64,000 bases of DNA from DAOSCP01 sp035379625 (GTDB lineage: Bacteria; Bacteroidota; Ignavibacteria; Ignavibacteriales; DAOSCP01): the NCBI GenBank assembly GCA_035379625.1, contig DAOSVM010000006.1, positions 30,285 through 94,284 on the forward strand. Direction: 5' to 3'. Each line of letters opens with the position of its first letter. The first letter of the stretch is position 1. The translations under genes and the position numbers were made by a program. Positions 47,501 to 54,598 of this stretch are shown piece by piece. Below the pieces are notes generated by a model, which did no database searches, had not been told where the DNA came from, and saw only the letters and a program-made list of their open reading frames with translations.

Positions 47501-50409
47501 GTTATACTTCTACAGAAAAAGTTGGGGAAAGTATTTATACGGGATTAGCTCCAGAGGATATTAATAAAATATCTTTGTTTATTGAAAAGTTACTAATGGA
47601 GCCTACACAGTCTTTATCTTTTGAATTTAAGATGAAGGATAAGAAGGGGAATTGGATTTATATGGAAAGTATAGTCTCAAATATGATTAATTATCCAAGT
47701 ATTGAGGGAATAGTTGTAAATGCAAGGAATATAACTGATAGAAAAAAAGCTGAAGAGTTACTCCAATATAGATTAAAATTTGAAAATACAATATCTTCAC
47801 TTTCTACGAAATTCATTAATATCAAATTGGAAGAATTTGATGAGGCGATTGTAGAATCTTTAAAAACACTTTCAATTCTTACTTTTTCAGATATAATCCA
47901 GATATATTTAATAACTGAAGGATCTTTTAATAGGAAATATCAATACTTATCACATCAAGCCAAGCAAAGGAAAATAAAGATAACCTTTAATAATAATAAT
48001 TTTAGCGAGGCCTACAAACAACTTCAAAAATCTCAGTTAATTAGTTATAATACTCAGGACTGGGAAGATATTTATCATATAAAGAATTATTTGATAGAAA
48101 AAAATATATTTTATTTGATTGCTGTTCCTTTTGAATATAAGGGTAATTTGCTTGGCTTTATGGTATTAAGTTACATTCACTTTATCGAAAATGTTAAAGG
48201 AGACATTTTAAGTTTATATAAGGTTTTAGGAGAGATTTATACAAATGCCTTTGTTCGAAAAGATACTGAAGAAAAGATTAAAAAGTATAATGAAGAGTTA
48301 ATTGCAGCTAGAGAAGTAGCTCTAGAAGCATCAAGGATGAAGTCGGAATTTGTTGCTAATATGAGTCATGAAATTAGAACACCTCTTAATGGTATTATTG
48401 GTATGACAGGGTTGTTACTGAATACTCAACTTACTAGAGAGCAAAAAGAATTCGTAGATATTATTAGGAATAGTGGCGATGCTCTTTTAAGTATTATAAA
48501 TGATATTCTTGATTTCTCAAAAATTGAAGCTGGTAAATTAGAACTTGAGATTATTGAGTTTAATCTTAGATATTTGATTGAAGAAACTTTAGAGATGTTT
48601 GCCCATAAAGCACATGAAAAAGGATTAGAATTGGCAGGTTTTATAAATCCAGATGTACCTGAATTGATGAAAGGTGATCCAAGTCGATTAAGACAAATTA
48701 TTGTAAATCTTGTAGGAAATGCACTAAAATTTACAGAAAAAGGTGAAGTTGTGGTTCGTGTAATGTTGACATATGAAGATAATGAAAGTTTAATGTTATG
48801 TTTTGCGGTTAGTGATACTGGAATTGGTATTAAGCCTGATGCAAAGAATAAATTATTTGAAGCTTTTACACAAGCTGATGGTTCTACAACAAGAAAATAT
48901 GGAGGTACAGGATTAGGATTATCAATTTCGAAAAAATTAGCTAATATGATGGGAGGCGAAATAGGTGTAGATAGTGAATATGAAAAAGGAAGTACATTTT
49001 GGTTTACAGCTAGATTTCAAAAAGTTGAAAAACAAATTACACATCAGAAGGTCTTTAAGGATAACAGATATAGCCAGCAAAGAATATTAGTTGTGGATGA
49101 CAATGAAATTAATAGATTTATTTTACATAATCAATTGAAGGTATGGGGACTTAGGAATCAGTGTGTAGAATCTGCAGACGCAGCTCTTGAAGCTTTAAAG
49201 CAAGGTATTAAACATAATGATCCGTTTACTGTAGCTATTTTGGATATGCATATGCCAGGAAAAGATGGCATTATGTTAGCAGCTGAAATTAGGAATAATT
49301 CTTTATTTAATGATTTAAAATTAGTTATGCTAACATCTATGATGTTTAATGATAAAGATGCTATGCACAAATATAAGATATTTAGATCGTTACATAAACC
49401 TATTAAACAATCTAATTTATTTGATACTTTAATAACGATTTTTGAAGGTTCAACTGAACAATTAGAGGGAGAAATAGATAAAATAACAGATACAAGTAGA
49501 AATTCAGAAATTCCAGATCGTTCATATAGAGTTTTAGTAGTTGAAGATAATCCAACGAACCAAAAAGTGGTTAGTTATATGTTGAAACAGTTTAATTGTA
49601 TAATAGATATTGCATCGAATGGTAGAGAAGCATTCAATATATTAAAAGGTACAAGTTATGATGTTGTATTTATGGATTGTCAAATGCCAGAAATGGATGG
49701 ATTTGAAGCTACAAGGCGTATAAGAGAATATGAAAGAGATTACAATAAGCCACATTCACTTATTATTGCAATGACTGCAAATGCATTGCAAGGGGATAAA
49801 GAAAAATGTTTGCTATCCGGAATGGATGATTATATAGCAAAGCCTGTAAATCCAAAAGATATTCAATTCGCTTTTGAAAAATGGCTTTACAACCAATCAA
49901 AAGAAGAGATTAAGAATATAAAACCAGTGGTAGCACCAAATATTAAAGATGAAAATATAATTGAAGTAGAAGAAATTCATGTTGAGAAAACAGCAGAGGA
50001 TAAAGAGTACGAGGAAAAAGCTAAAAAAATGGTAGCAAGAGAAGGAGATCCTGATTACATTGTTTTAGATGTTCAAAGATTGGAATTGCTTAAAGGTTTG
50101 GATGAAGATGATTCTAGTTTAATTGATGTTTTTATTCTATCTTATATTGAAGATGGCGAAAGGTTAATAAAAGAAATGGAAAAAGCATATGCTAACAAAG
50201 ATCCGTTAGCATTAAAAGAAGCAGCACATGAGATGAAAGGGGGATCTGGAAATGTTGGTGCTAAAATATGCCAGTCTGTGTGCTATGATCTTGAAATGAA
50301 AGGCAGAAATTTGGATTTAACCGATGTCGACAAGTTATTAGAAAAATTAAAAGAAGAGTTTGAAAAAGCTAAAATTGCTTTGTCGGAATATCTAGCTGAA
50401 AATATTTGA
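41590..50409 (+). CDS. Very large membrane-bound hybrid sensor histidine kinase
   Basis: 2939 residues. Membrane helix at 9-28, an extracytoplasmic sensor of about 215 residues, a second helix at about 247-268. Then a cytoplasmic chain of sensory modules: a degenerate PAS (about 337-440), GAF (455-600), GAF (640-800), PAS (808-930), PAS (933-1050), GAF-like (1065-1215), PAS (1228-1350), GAF (1381-1545), PAS (1555-1670), PAS (1678-1800), PAS (1805-1925), PAS (1934-2050) and GAF (2062-2225), with coiled-coil linkers. The kinase core follows: HisKA with phospho-His2260 in MSHEIRTPLNG, then an ATPase domain (DTGIGI, GGTGLGLSISKKLA). Receiver 1 has Asp2552 in ILDMHMPGKDG, receiver 2 has Asp2696 in FMDCQMPEMDG, and a C-terminal HPt carries His2880 in AAHEMKGGSGN. 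All phosphorelay residues are present. The signal is unknown. Confidence 0.93.
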   Translation: MGTSGKKLNKIYLIFALTTFIIVSMHIYFIRLRQNEEVKTLINEKNKELELKLNNYLNNINKFSIKFTNTDYVRNIVFKNKEDKIIDVATTVDGIFIINAKNKLLLSYLGKEIKNTPTNENKILKQITEIQNSLQIKDNKNFYSFFYELNGKPIYYTFNRLNDENNKLSAFVITAKIIDDFNKIIDLDTFSYYKTSKNLYEQLSQDNEIIGNKYTLYYPFYSYGRNDSLIFVKAVFEYNNKDYNPYKNYIVILANIIILVILLYLIYTIIHRTFNKDIKKLSDKIEKFNSDHIYDPFELENDNLLKKLSEVVNILMRNYNTINLECRENKSILEAIKIQKYIGFAIFDKETGKIIDYNEAFPSILKLHSNIIEIKTIYDILQINEPSSSFLVNLFIGQKEIKTDNDNKINVLSFAKEIENSNLCVISIIDNTENIKTQYELENLRNDYNRFLAITHVLLKTNNIFELQAAIKDEIAQYLNCDGIEIYQVMESHKSITILNNAINGELSNDISYSILEIFQELNTNHITLINGEYNSSKFLGTNYKYTELFAIVVNDKVMLLIGLFNHDSNIDNVELFNEIVSLIGIVIEIAVYHYKNQGELKEQSLLNLKLEKEIDVKIKELENVNKQLQEEINNRKTYEKLQDALFKISDSFTYSKTITELFQNLHQILSDLMYAKNFYIAFYDESTNFLSYPYFVDEYDDPPAPEPLGKGLTAYTLRQKEMVHVNESEIYTLAEKNEIEILGSVSKDWVGVPLIVDGKAEGALVIQIYTDDYKYTKNDEYILNYIAQNISKSLKSLYDAQKLRDSELLFRTIWDNSADGMRLTDARGYIVDVNEAFCKITGIPKNELLGKLFEDIYDNEDNRRNESLKRYCERFAKREIKNLFDVKVKFKSGKELFLEISNSFITHPNGETLLLSIFRDVTAKVLSNEQNKLLSQTLQSISEAVTICDENDNLIFVNEAFEKLYGYRKDEVVGKNISILRPNDLKEFKEVKIQTEHGSWRGVLYNVKKDGTVFPIRLSTSTVKDQTGKIIALIGIAEDITEEIKLQERERELQHKKEKLQHCISDITKLDFTNYQKSVEKILILSSGTLGVDRAKIWLLEDDLQGVCNFDWDNISKKFLSPDTINFNHFKDFLKFLNEKQYVDHDIIKNETKLKNVNLPYKYEKSFIDIPIFSANKIIAILRFINYSEKDFIPDEYEFAQNVAYIIAIAIQNKLRNELQKQLEENEIKFRSLVQDSSDIINIIDENGRIMYTSPSVTKVLGYQPEEMNGKIIFEFMHPDSFNENKIFFRELKYNKIKDSKSLELKIKNKNNVWIYVETVINNMLNNPFIHGIVCNTRDITDRKQIENKLKEINDNLEQIVYQRTHELENVVNQLRVKNEFQDFITLITAEFVNTTYSNLDINIEKLLNKICQKIEYERIIILKIDEKTQNLIDEYSYSIFEDDSDDRFLMGDTLVSLGAEVFNVLINSNKDFYLYKVDEANVRVKEIMDKMLAKVLVFIEIKLQNKTYGYIALSCKTKVNEIDNDKLQLLKIVAELIISTIQRAKAEYETQRMLNILESSNNEIFIYNYEDFTYEYANRSALKKIGISKEELKNYKPIDFMPEFDEESLKIAIQPLLDGHKNSVTLQTYHSKIDGEFYPVEITLIALKEDNKHIILHESRDISDRIKAQELLWQKEQEYRSLIESLEANVWRMDPENFIFKFVSKGIENILGYTIKEWLNTENIFINSLYPDDKEYVINELKSVIKTNQNKEIEYRLYRKDGQIVWVLDNIRPALQMLYPGEIVGVMTDITNKKIIEQQIKQSEANLKAIFNNSVQGFMLLGIDYEIIEHNIIADNFAEMILNKKFEKGESFITLLEVIDQKDQIEKIIKAFEQTLNGQSVTMDAALYCKENILHWYEMSFTPVVSDGVIKVVCLSFIEVTERKKAVEALQQSEERFRNLVQNSSDLILIMDSNGIIKYASPSITRVIGYTSTEKVGESIYTGLAPEDINKISLFIEKLLMEPTQSLSFEFKMKDKKGNWIYMESIVSNMINYPSIEGIVVNARNITDRKKAEELLQYRLKFENTISSLSTKFINIKLEEFDEAIVESLKTLSILTFSDIIQIYLITEGSFNRKYQYLSHQAKQRKIKITFNNNNFSEAYKQLQKSQLISYNTQDWEDIYHIKNYLIEKNIFYLIAVPFEYKGNLLGFMVLSYIHFIENVKGDILSLYKVLGEIYTNAFVRKDTEEKIKKYNEELIAAREVALEASRMKSEFVANMSHEIRTPLNGIIGMTGLLLNTQLTREQKEFVDIIRNSGDALLSIINDILDFSKIEAGKLELEIIEFNLRYLIEETLEMFAHKAHEKGLELAGFINPDVPELMKGDPSRLRQIIVNLVGNALKFTEKGEVVVRVMLTYEDNESLMLCFAVSDTGIGIKPDAKNKLFEAFTQADGSTTRKYGGTGLGLSISKKLANMMGGEIGVDSEYEKGSTFWFTARFQKVEKQITHQKVFKDNRYSQQRILVVDDNEINRFILHNQLKVWGLRNQCVESADAALEALKQGIKHNDPFTVAILDMHMPGKDGIMLAAEIRNNSLFNDLKLVMLTSMMFNDKDAMHKYKIFRSLHKPIKQSNLFDTLITIFEGSTEQLEGEIDKITDTSRNSEIPDRSYRVLVVEDNPTNQKVVSYMLKQFNCIIDIASNGREAFNILKGTSYDVVFMDCQMPEMDGFEATRRIREYERDYNKPHSLIIAMTANALQGDKEKCLLSGMDDYIAKPVNPKDIQFAFEKWLYNQSKEEIKNIKPVVAPNIKDENIIEVEEIHVEKTAEDKEYEEKAKKMVAREGDPDYIVLDVQRLELLKGLDEDDSSLIDVFILSYIEDGERLIKEMEKAYANKDPLALKEAAHEMKGGSGNVGAKICQSVCYDLEMKGRNLDLTDVDKLLEKLKEEFEKAKIALSEYLAENI

Positions 50410-50458
50410 TTTATGAACTATTTTCATTATCTTTAAAATGTAAATTGGAGAAACTTTT

Positions 50459-51250
50459 ATGATAAAGGATTTAAAAATCTTAATTGTTGATAATGATAAG
50501 ATGGTTAGACTGCTTTTAAATAGATTAATATCAAAAAAATTTAAAGCCGAAGTATTAGAAGCAGAAGACGGTTTGCAAGCTTTGACTGTAATAAAAGAAA
50601 AAAAACCGCATATGATTATACTAGATATTACCATGCCAGTTATGGATGGTGTCGAAGTTATGCAAAATTTAAGAGCTTCTGAGGAATTTAAAGATTTACC
50701 TGTAATAATTATGTCATCTACTGATGAAAAAAATACAGTAATGAAACTAATTCAATTAAAAATTGCTGATTATATATTAAAACCTATTGATATTTCAAAA
50801 GCTTACGAAAGAATACAACGTGTATTGGATAAAATTGAAAGAGAATATTCTATTCCTAAACCTATACAAGTGGAACAGGAAAAAACTGAAACAAATAATG
50901 AGGAACAAATTGAAAAGAAAATTCTTATTGTTCATTCTGATGGAAATGTACGAGAAGAGTTAGGAAGTTTATTGGGCAATCAATACGAAATTTTTCAGGC
51001 TTCTACAGGAATTGAAGCATTACAAGCATTTTTGAAAAATAATATTCCTTTTGTTGTTATGGGAGATGGGATACAGCTAATTAACGAAATATTTTTAGCA
51101 AAAAAAATGATAGATAAAAATCCTAAAGTTAAGATTGTACATTTGTATACAAATTTTCCACCTACAACGCCAGAATTATTTGTAAAAATGATGCAATTAA
51201 CGAATAATTTAAATGATGTAGCTACAACAATTTTAAATTCTTTTAATTAG
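50459..51250 (+). CDS. Two-receiver response regulator without output domain
   Basis: 263 residues. Receiver 1 (about 4-122): ILIVDNDKMVRLLL, phospho-acceptor Asp in IILDITMPVMDG, Thr/Ser switch in IIMSSTD and Lys in YILKPID; complete. Receiver 2 (about 155-262) is degenerate: ILIVHSDGNVREEL lacks the acidic pair, the acceptor region reads VVMGDGIQL, and no Lys-Pro follows. There is no DNA-binding or enzymatic domain. It lies 49 bases after the giant hybrid kinase, so it is the likely final target of that phosphorelay or a phosphate sink, acting through protein contacts. Confidence 0.85.
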   Translation: MIKDLKILIVDNDKMVRLLLNRLISKKFKAEVLEAEDGLQALTVIKEKKPHMIILDITMPVMDGVEVMQNLRASEEFKDLPVIIMSSTDEKNTVMKLIQLKIADYILKPIDISKAYERIQRVLDKIEREYSIPKPIQVEQEKTETNNEEQIEKKILIVHSDGNVREELGSLLGNQYEIFQASTGIEALQAFLKNNIPFVVMGDGIQLINEIFLAKKMIDKNPKVKIVHLYTNFPPTTPELFVKMMQLTNNLNDVATTILNSFN

Positions 51251-51252
51251 AT

Positions 51253-52803
51253 ATGAAAAAACATATAATTATTTTATTTTTGATTATTAGTGAATTATCG
51301 CTAAGCTCCGTTAATGGGGGCTTTTCTTATTTATTGAGTAAAGGAAACATAAATGCGAATTCATTTTCTGATGTGATTAATGTTAAAGATACAATTTGGG
51401 CGGTATCAACAAAAGGTATTCATATAACACGTGATGGTGGCAAAAACTGGGAAAATTTATTTTTTGAGAATAAGAGTATTTCCGCTATTGCTTATAATAA
51501 TTATAATAAAACAATATGGGTTGCCTTTGCCAATAATGTTATTATAGATGGGCAAAATTTACCAAATGGCTTAGGCCTTGCATATACTTCTGATTTTGGA
51601 AGAAGTTGGAATGAAATAAAACAACCAGTTGATAACAATTTTGATACTTTGGAAACTTATGGAATTAACACAATAAAAGCTTTACCTATTACTACAACAA
51701 TTAATAATCTAATTTATGATATAGCTTTCACTAAAAATACTGTATGGGTTGCATCCTTTGCGGGCGGGTTGAGAAAATCTAATGATATGGGCAAAAGTTG
51801 GAAAAGAGTTGTTCTACCACCTGATTACTTAGATGGGATTAAACCTTCCGATACTTTAAAATTTTCTCTTTCACCTTCATCAGGTAGAATGGGATTGGAA
51901 AATAATTTAAATCATCGTGTATTTTCTGTTGCAAGTTTGAGTGATAGTATTGTTTGTGTTGGTTCAGCTGGTGGAATAAATATTAGCTTTGATGATGGAA
52001 ATAGTTGGTTAAAAACAAATGCAACTAATAAAGTTTATGGCATATCTGGAAATTTTGTTGTGAGTATATTAGCTGATACAATAACTAATAATATTTACAT
52101 TGCAAGTTGGAAAGCTGAAGGAGCAAACGAATTTAATGCTGTAAGCTTTACTTCAAATTATGGGAATACATGGAATATTGTTTTAAATGATATAAAAATT
52201 TACAACTTTTGTAAAGCAGGAAATGATATTATAGCAGTTTCCGAAAATGGTATTTATAGAAGTCAAAATTCTTTTAATTGGCAAAATTTAAATTATTTTT
52301 ATGATGAGTCTAATAAACTTTACACTTTTGATAATAAGTTTTATGGATGTACTAGTATTAAAAAGAATGATACATTAGATATTTATTTTGCAGGTAATAG
52401 TAACTTGGTAAAGATAGAAGAACTGGATAATGGCACTATGTGGGATGGGAAATGGAAAATATATTTTGCTTCTGATGAAAATTTTAATGTAAATTCATCA
52501 TATGCTTATCCCAATCCCTTTTCGCCTTCTATTGACCACTTGTTGAAAATAAAATATTCCACAAATGGAGAAACAAAGAAAGTATCAATAAGAATACTCT
52601 CTTTTGATATGCAGTTAGTTAGAACAATTATTCAAAATGCAGAGAGAGGAATAGGAAGTCATAATATATCAAATAACGAAATTATTGATTATTGGGATGG
52701 AAAAGATGATAATGGGAATTCAGTTGCTAATGGAACTTATTTTTATCGAATTGATATTGATGGTTATAAACCTATTTATGGTAAAATATTGGTAATAAAA
52801 TGA
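51253..52803 (+). CDS. Secreted propeller protein with FlgD-like Ig C-terminal domain
   Basis: 516 residues with a signal peptide (1-20). Repeated BNR/YCF48-like motifs (TRDGGKNWENL, TSDFGRSWNEI, SNDMGKSWKRV, SFDDGNSWLKT, TSNYGNTWNIV) indicate a propeller. The final 95 residues begin YAYPNPFSPS and contain the FlgD-type Ig phrase DYWDGKDDNGNSVANGTYFY, a common C-terminal module of exported proteins in this group. It begins 2 bases after the response regulator stop and overlaps the PorV-like gene by 4 bases (ATGA), so it is coupled to an outer-membrane partner. Confidence 0.78.
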   Translation: MKKHIIILFLIISELSLSSVNGGFSYLLSKGNINANSFSDVINVKDTIWAVSTKGIHITRDGGKNWENLFFENKSISAIAYNNYNKTIWVAFANNVIIDGQNLPNGLGLAYTSDFGRSWNEIKQPVDNNFDTLETYGINTIKALPITTTINNLIYDIAFTKNTVWVASFAGGLRKSNDMGKSWKRVVLPPDYLDGIKPSDTLKFSLSPSSGRMGLENNLNHRVFSVASLSDSIVCVGSAGGINISFDDGNSWLKTNATNKVYGISGNFVVSILADTITNNIYIASWKAEGANEFNAVSFTSNYGNTWNIVLNDIKIYNFCKAGNDIIAVSENGIYRSQNSFNWQNLNYFYDESNKLYTFDNKFYGCTSIKKNDTLDIYFAGNSNLVKIEELDNGTMWDGKWKIYFASDENFNVNSSYAYPNPFSPSIDHLLKIKYSTNGETKKVSIRILSFDMQLVRTIIQNAERGIGSHNISNNEIIDYWDGKDDNGNSVANGTYFYRIDIDGYKPIYGKILVIK

Positions 52804-53783
52804 AAAAAATTATATTAGTCATTTTAATATTCAGAATATTGTTAGCAAACGATCAGTTTAATGAATTGAGTAGTAAGGCTGGCAGTTTTTCTCGTATGGG
52901 ATTTGGTGCATATGGGATGTCGTTAGGTAATGCTTCAAGTTCTTTAACAAATGGTTATGGTGAAGTATATTATAATCCAGCTCTGTCTGCATATAGTATA
53001 AACAATAAACTTAGCTTTTCTTATTCAGCGCTATCTCTTGATAGGAAATTAAATTTTTTATCTTTTACTAAGGTTTTTGATAAGCCATCAAATTTGAAAA
53101 AAAAGTTTAAGTTAAAGACTGCGTTTTCAGTAGGAATTATTAATTCTGGTGTTGATAATATTGAAGAAAGAAATAATGATGGTATTTTAACTGGGAAATT
53201 TTCAACTTCTGAAAATATATTCTTTTTGAACATTTCCAACCAGTTCAATGATAAATTTACTTTTGGATTAAATGTTAAATACCTTTATAACAAATTATAT
53301 AAAGATATTAAAGCAGATGGAATTGGTCTTGATTTGGGCTTTTTATACCAAATTAATGATCAAATAAATTTATCCTATTCTATTGTCGATTTGAATAGTT
53401 CCTATAAATGGGATACCAGTCCCATATACAGAGAATATGGTGCAAATTATGAAGAAAAATTTCCAGTCTTAAGCAGATTTGGGTTATCATATATTTATAG
53501 TTATGATAATCTGGAATTTTTAGGCCTTGTGAATTACGAATATTCTCAATATACAAATTATTTAAAATTTGGGTTGGAAGCAGATTATAATAAAGTAGTT
53601 AAATTAAGATTTGGAATAGATAGATTAAATTTATCTAGCATTAATAATCCTGTCAAAGTTTCTTTTGGAATTGGTATCATGCAAAATTTATTTAATTATA
53701 CAGTTGATTTTAATTATGGTTATATTATTGAACCATATTCTAGCGAAAATATTCACGTAATAGGTTTAAATATTATTTTATAA
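52800..53783 (+). CDS. PorV/PorQ-family outer-membrane protein (second copy)
   Basis: 327 residues. Signal peptide 1-16. The mature N-terminus RMGFGAYGMSLGNASSSLTNG and VYYNPALSA match the PorV/PorQ signature, followed by amphipathic strands to a C-terminal VIGLNIIL. It is translationally coupled to the propeller protein upstream (ATGA overlap), repeating the pairing of surface propeller and PorV-like protein seen at 2432-6171. Likely a barrel that supports export or display of its neighbour; this is inference from gene order. Confidence 0.75.
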   Translation: MKKIILVILIFRILLANDQFNELSSKAGSFSRMGFGAYGMSLGNASSSLTNGYGEVYYNPALSAYSINNKLSFSYSALSLDRKLNFLSFTKVFDKPSNLKKKFKLKTAFSVGIINSGVDNIEERNNDGILTGKFSTSENIFFLNISNQFNDKFTFGLNVKYLYNKLYKDIKADGIGLDLGFLYQINDQINLSYSIVDLNSSYKWDTSPIYREYGANYEEKFPVLSRFGLSYIYSYDNLEFLGLVNYEYSQYTNYLKFGLEADYNKVVKLRFGIDRLNLSSINNPVKVSFGIGIMQNLFNYTVDFNYGYIIEPYSSENIHVIGLNIIL

Positions 53784-53786
53784 AAA

Positions 53787-54587
53787 ATGAAATCATACGC
53801 TCAAATATATATACTTGTCTATTTTCTGACAAATCTAGTTTACAATAATTCTTTTGCACAAGATATTGAAATTGTAGAGACAAAAAATAAATCAAAAATC
53901 AATTTAAAATTATCAAATTTAAATAATTCCTTACAACAATTACTTGAAAAAGTAAATAGATGTGAAAAAAGATATTTATTTAACAAAGATAGTGTTATAA
54001 TTCCTTTAACTGTAGATGAACTAGCGTATTCGTTATATCCATTGCAGTTAGAATTTTTAGAAAATGTAGGTAAGATTGTTTTTGTTGATCAGCAATATCA
54101 AATTTTTACTGCATACGAGAATAGAAAGCTTGTATATTGGGGACCAGTAAATAGTGGTAAAGTATCAACGCCAACACCTGAAGGTTTATATTTTGTAAAT
54201 TGGAAGCATCCTAAAAGAATAAGTTCTATAAATCCTTCATGGATATTAAGATACAATATAAATATTGAATTAAAAGAAGGAATTGGTTTTCATCAGTATG
54301 CAATGCCAGGTTATCCTGCGTCACACAGTTGTATTAGATTATTAGTTAAAGATGCTAAATGGCTTTATGAATGGGTAGATTTATGGAAAGTTGCACCTGG
54401 TTTTGTTATAAAAAATAAAGGAACACCAATAATAGTATTTGGTAAGGCTAAAGATTTTAATCGACGAGAGTTGTATAATATTTATCGCAATAAAAAAGTA
54501 CGTGATAAAGATTTGTTAGGAAGTATGTTTTCAAAATATAAAATTGAAATAATAAAAAATGAAAATGACCGTAAAAGTATAAAATAA
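53787..54587 (+). CDS. L,D-transpeptidase (YkuD family)
   Basis: 266 residues with an N-terminal signal peptide (to NSFAQD). The catalytic domain (about 90-215) has KIVFVDQQYQIFTAY, the strand VNSGKVSTPTPEGLY, then FHQYAMPGYPASHSCIRLL, where His180 and Cys182 match the SHGCIRL active site with Ser in place of Gly. YkuD enzymes make 3-3 peptidoglycan cross-links or attach proteins to peptidoglycan. It starts 3 bases after the PorV-like gene stop and is followed by secA 11 bases on. Confidence 0.88.
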   Translation: MKSYAQIYILVYFLTNLVYNNSFAQDIEIVETKNKSKINLKLSNLNNSLQQLLEKVNRCEKRYLFNKDSVIIPLTVDELAYSLYPLQLEFLENVGKIVFVDQQYQIFTAYENRKLVYWGPVNSGKVSTPTPEGLYFVNWKHPKRISSINPSWILRYNINIELKEGIGFHQYAMPGYPASHSCIRLLVKDAKWLYEWVDLWKVAPGFVIKNKGTPIIVFGKAKDFNRRELYNIYRNKKVRDKDLLGSMFSKYKIEIIKNENDRKSIK

Positions 54588-54598
54588 CGGAGAATAAT

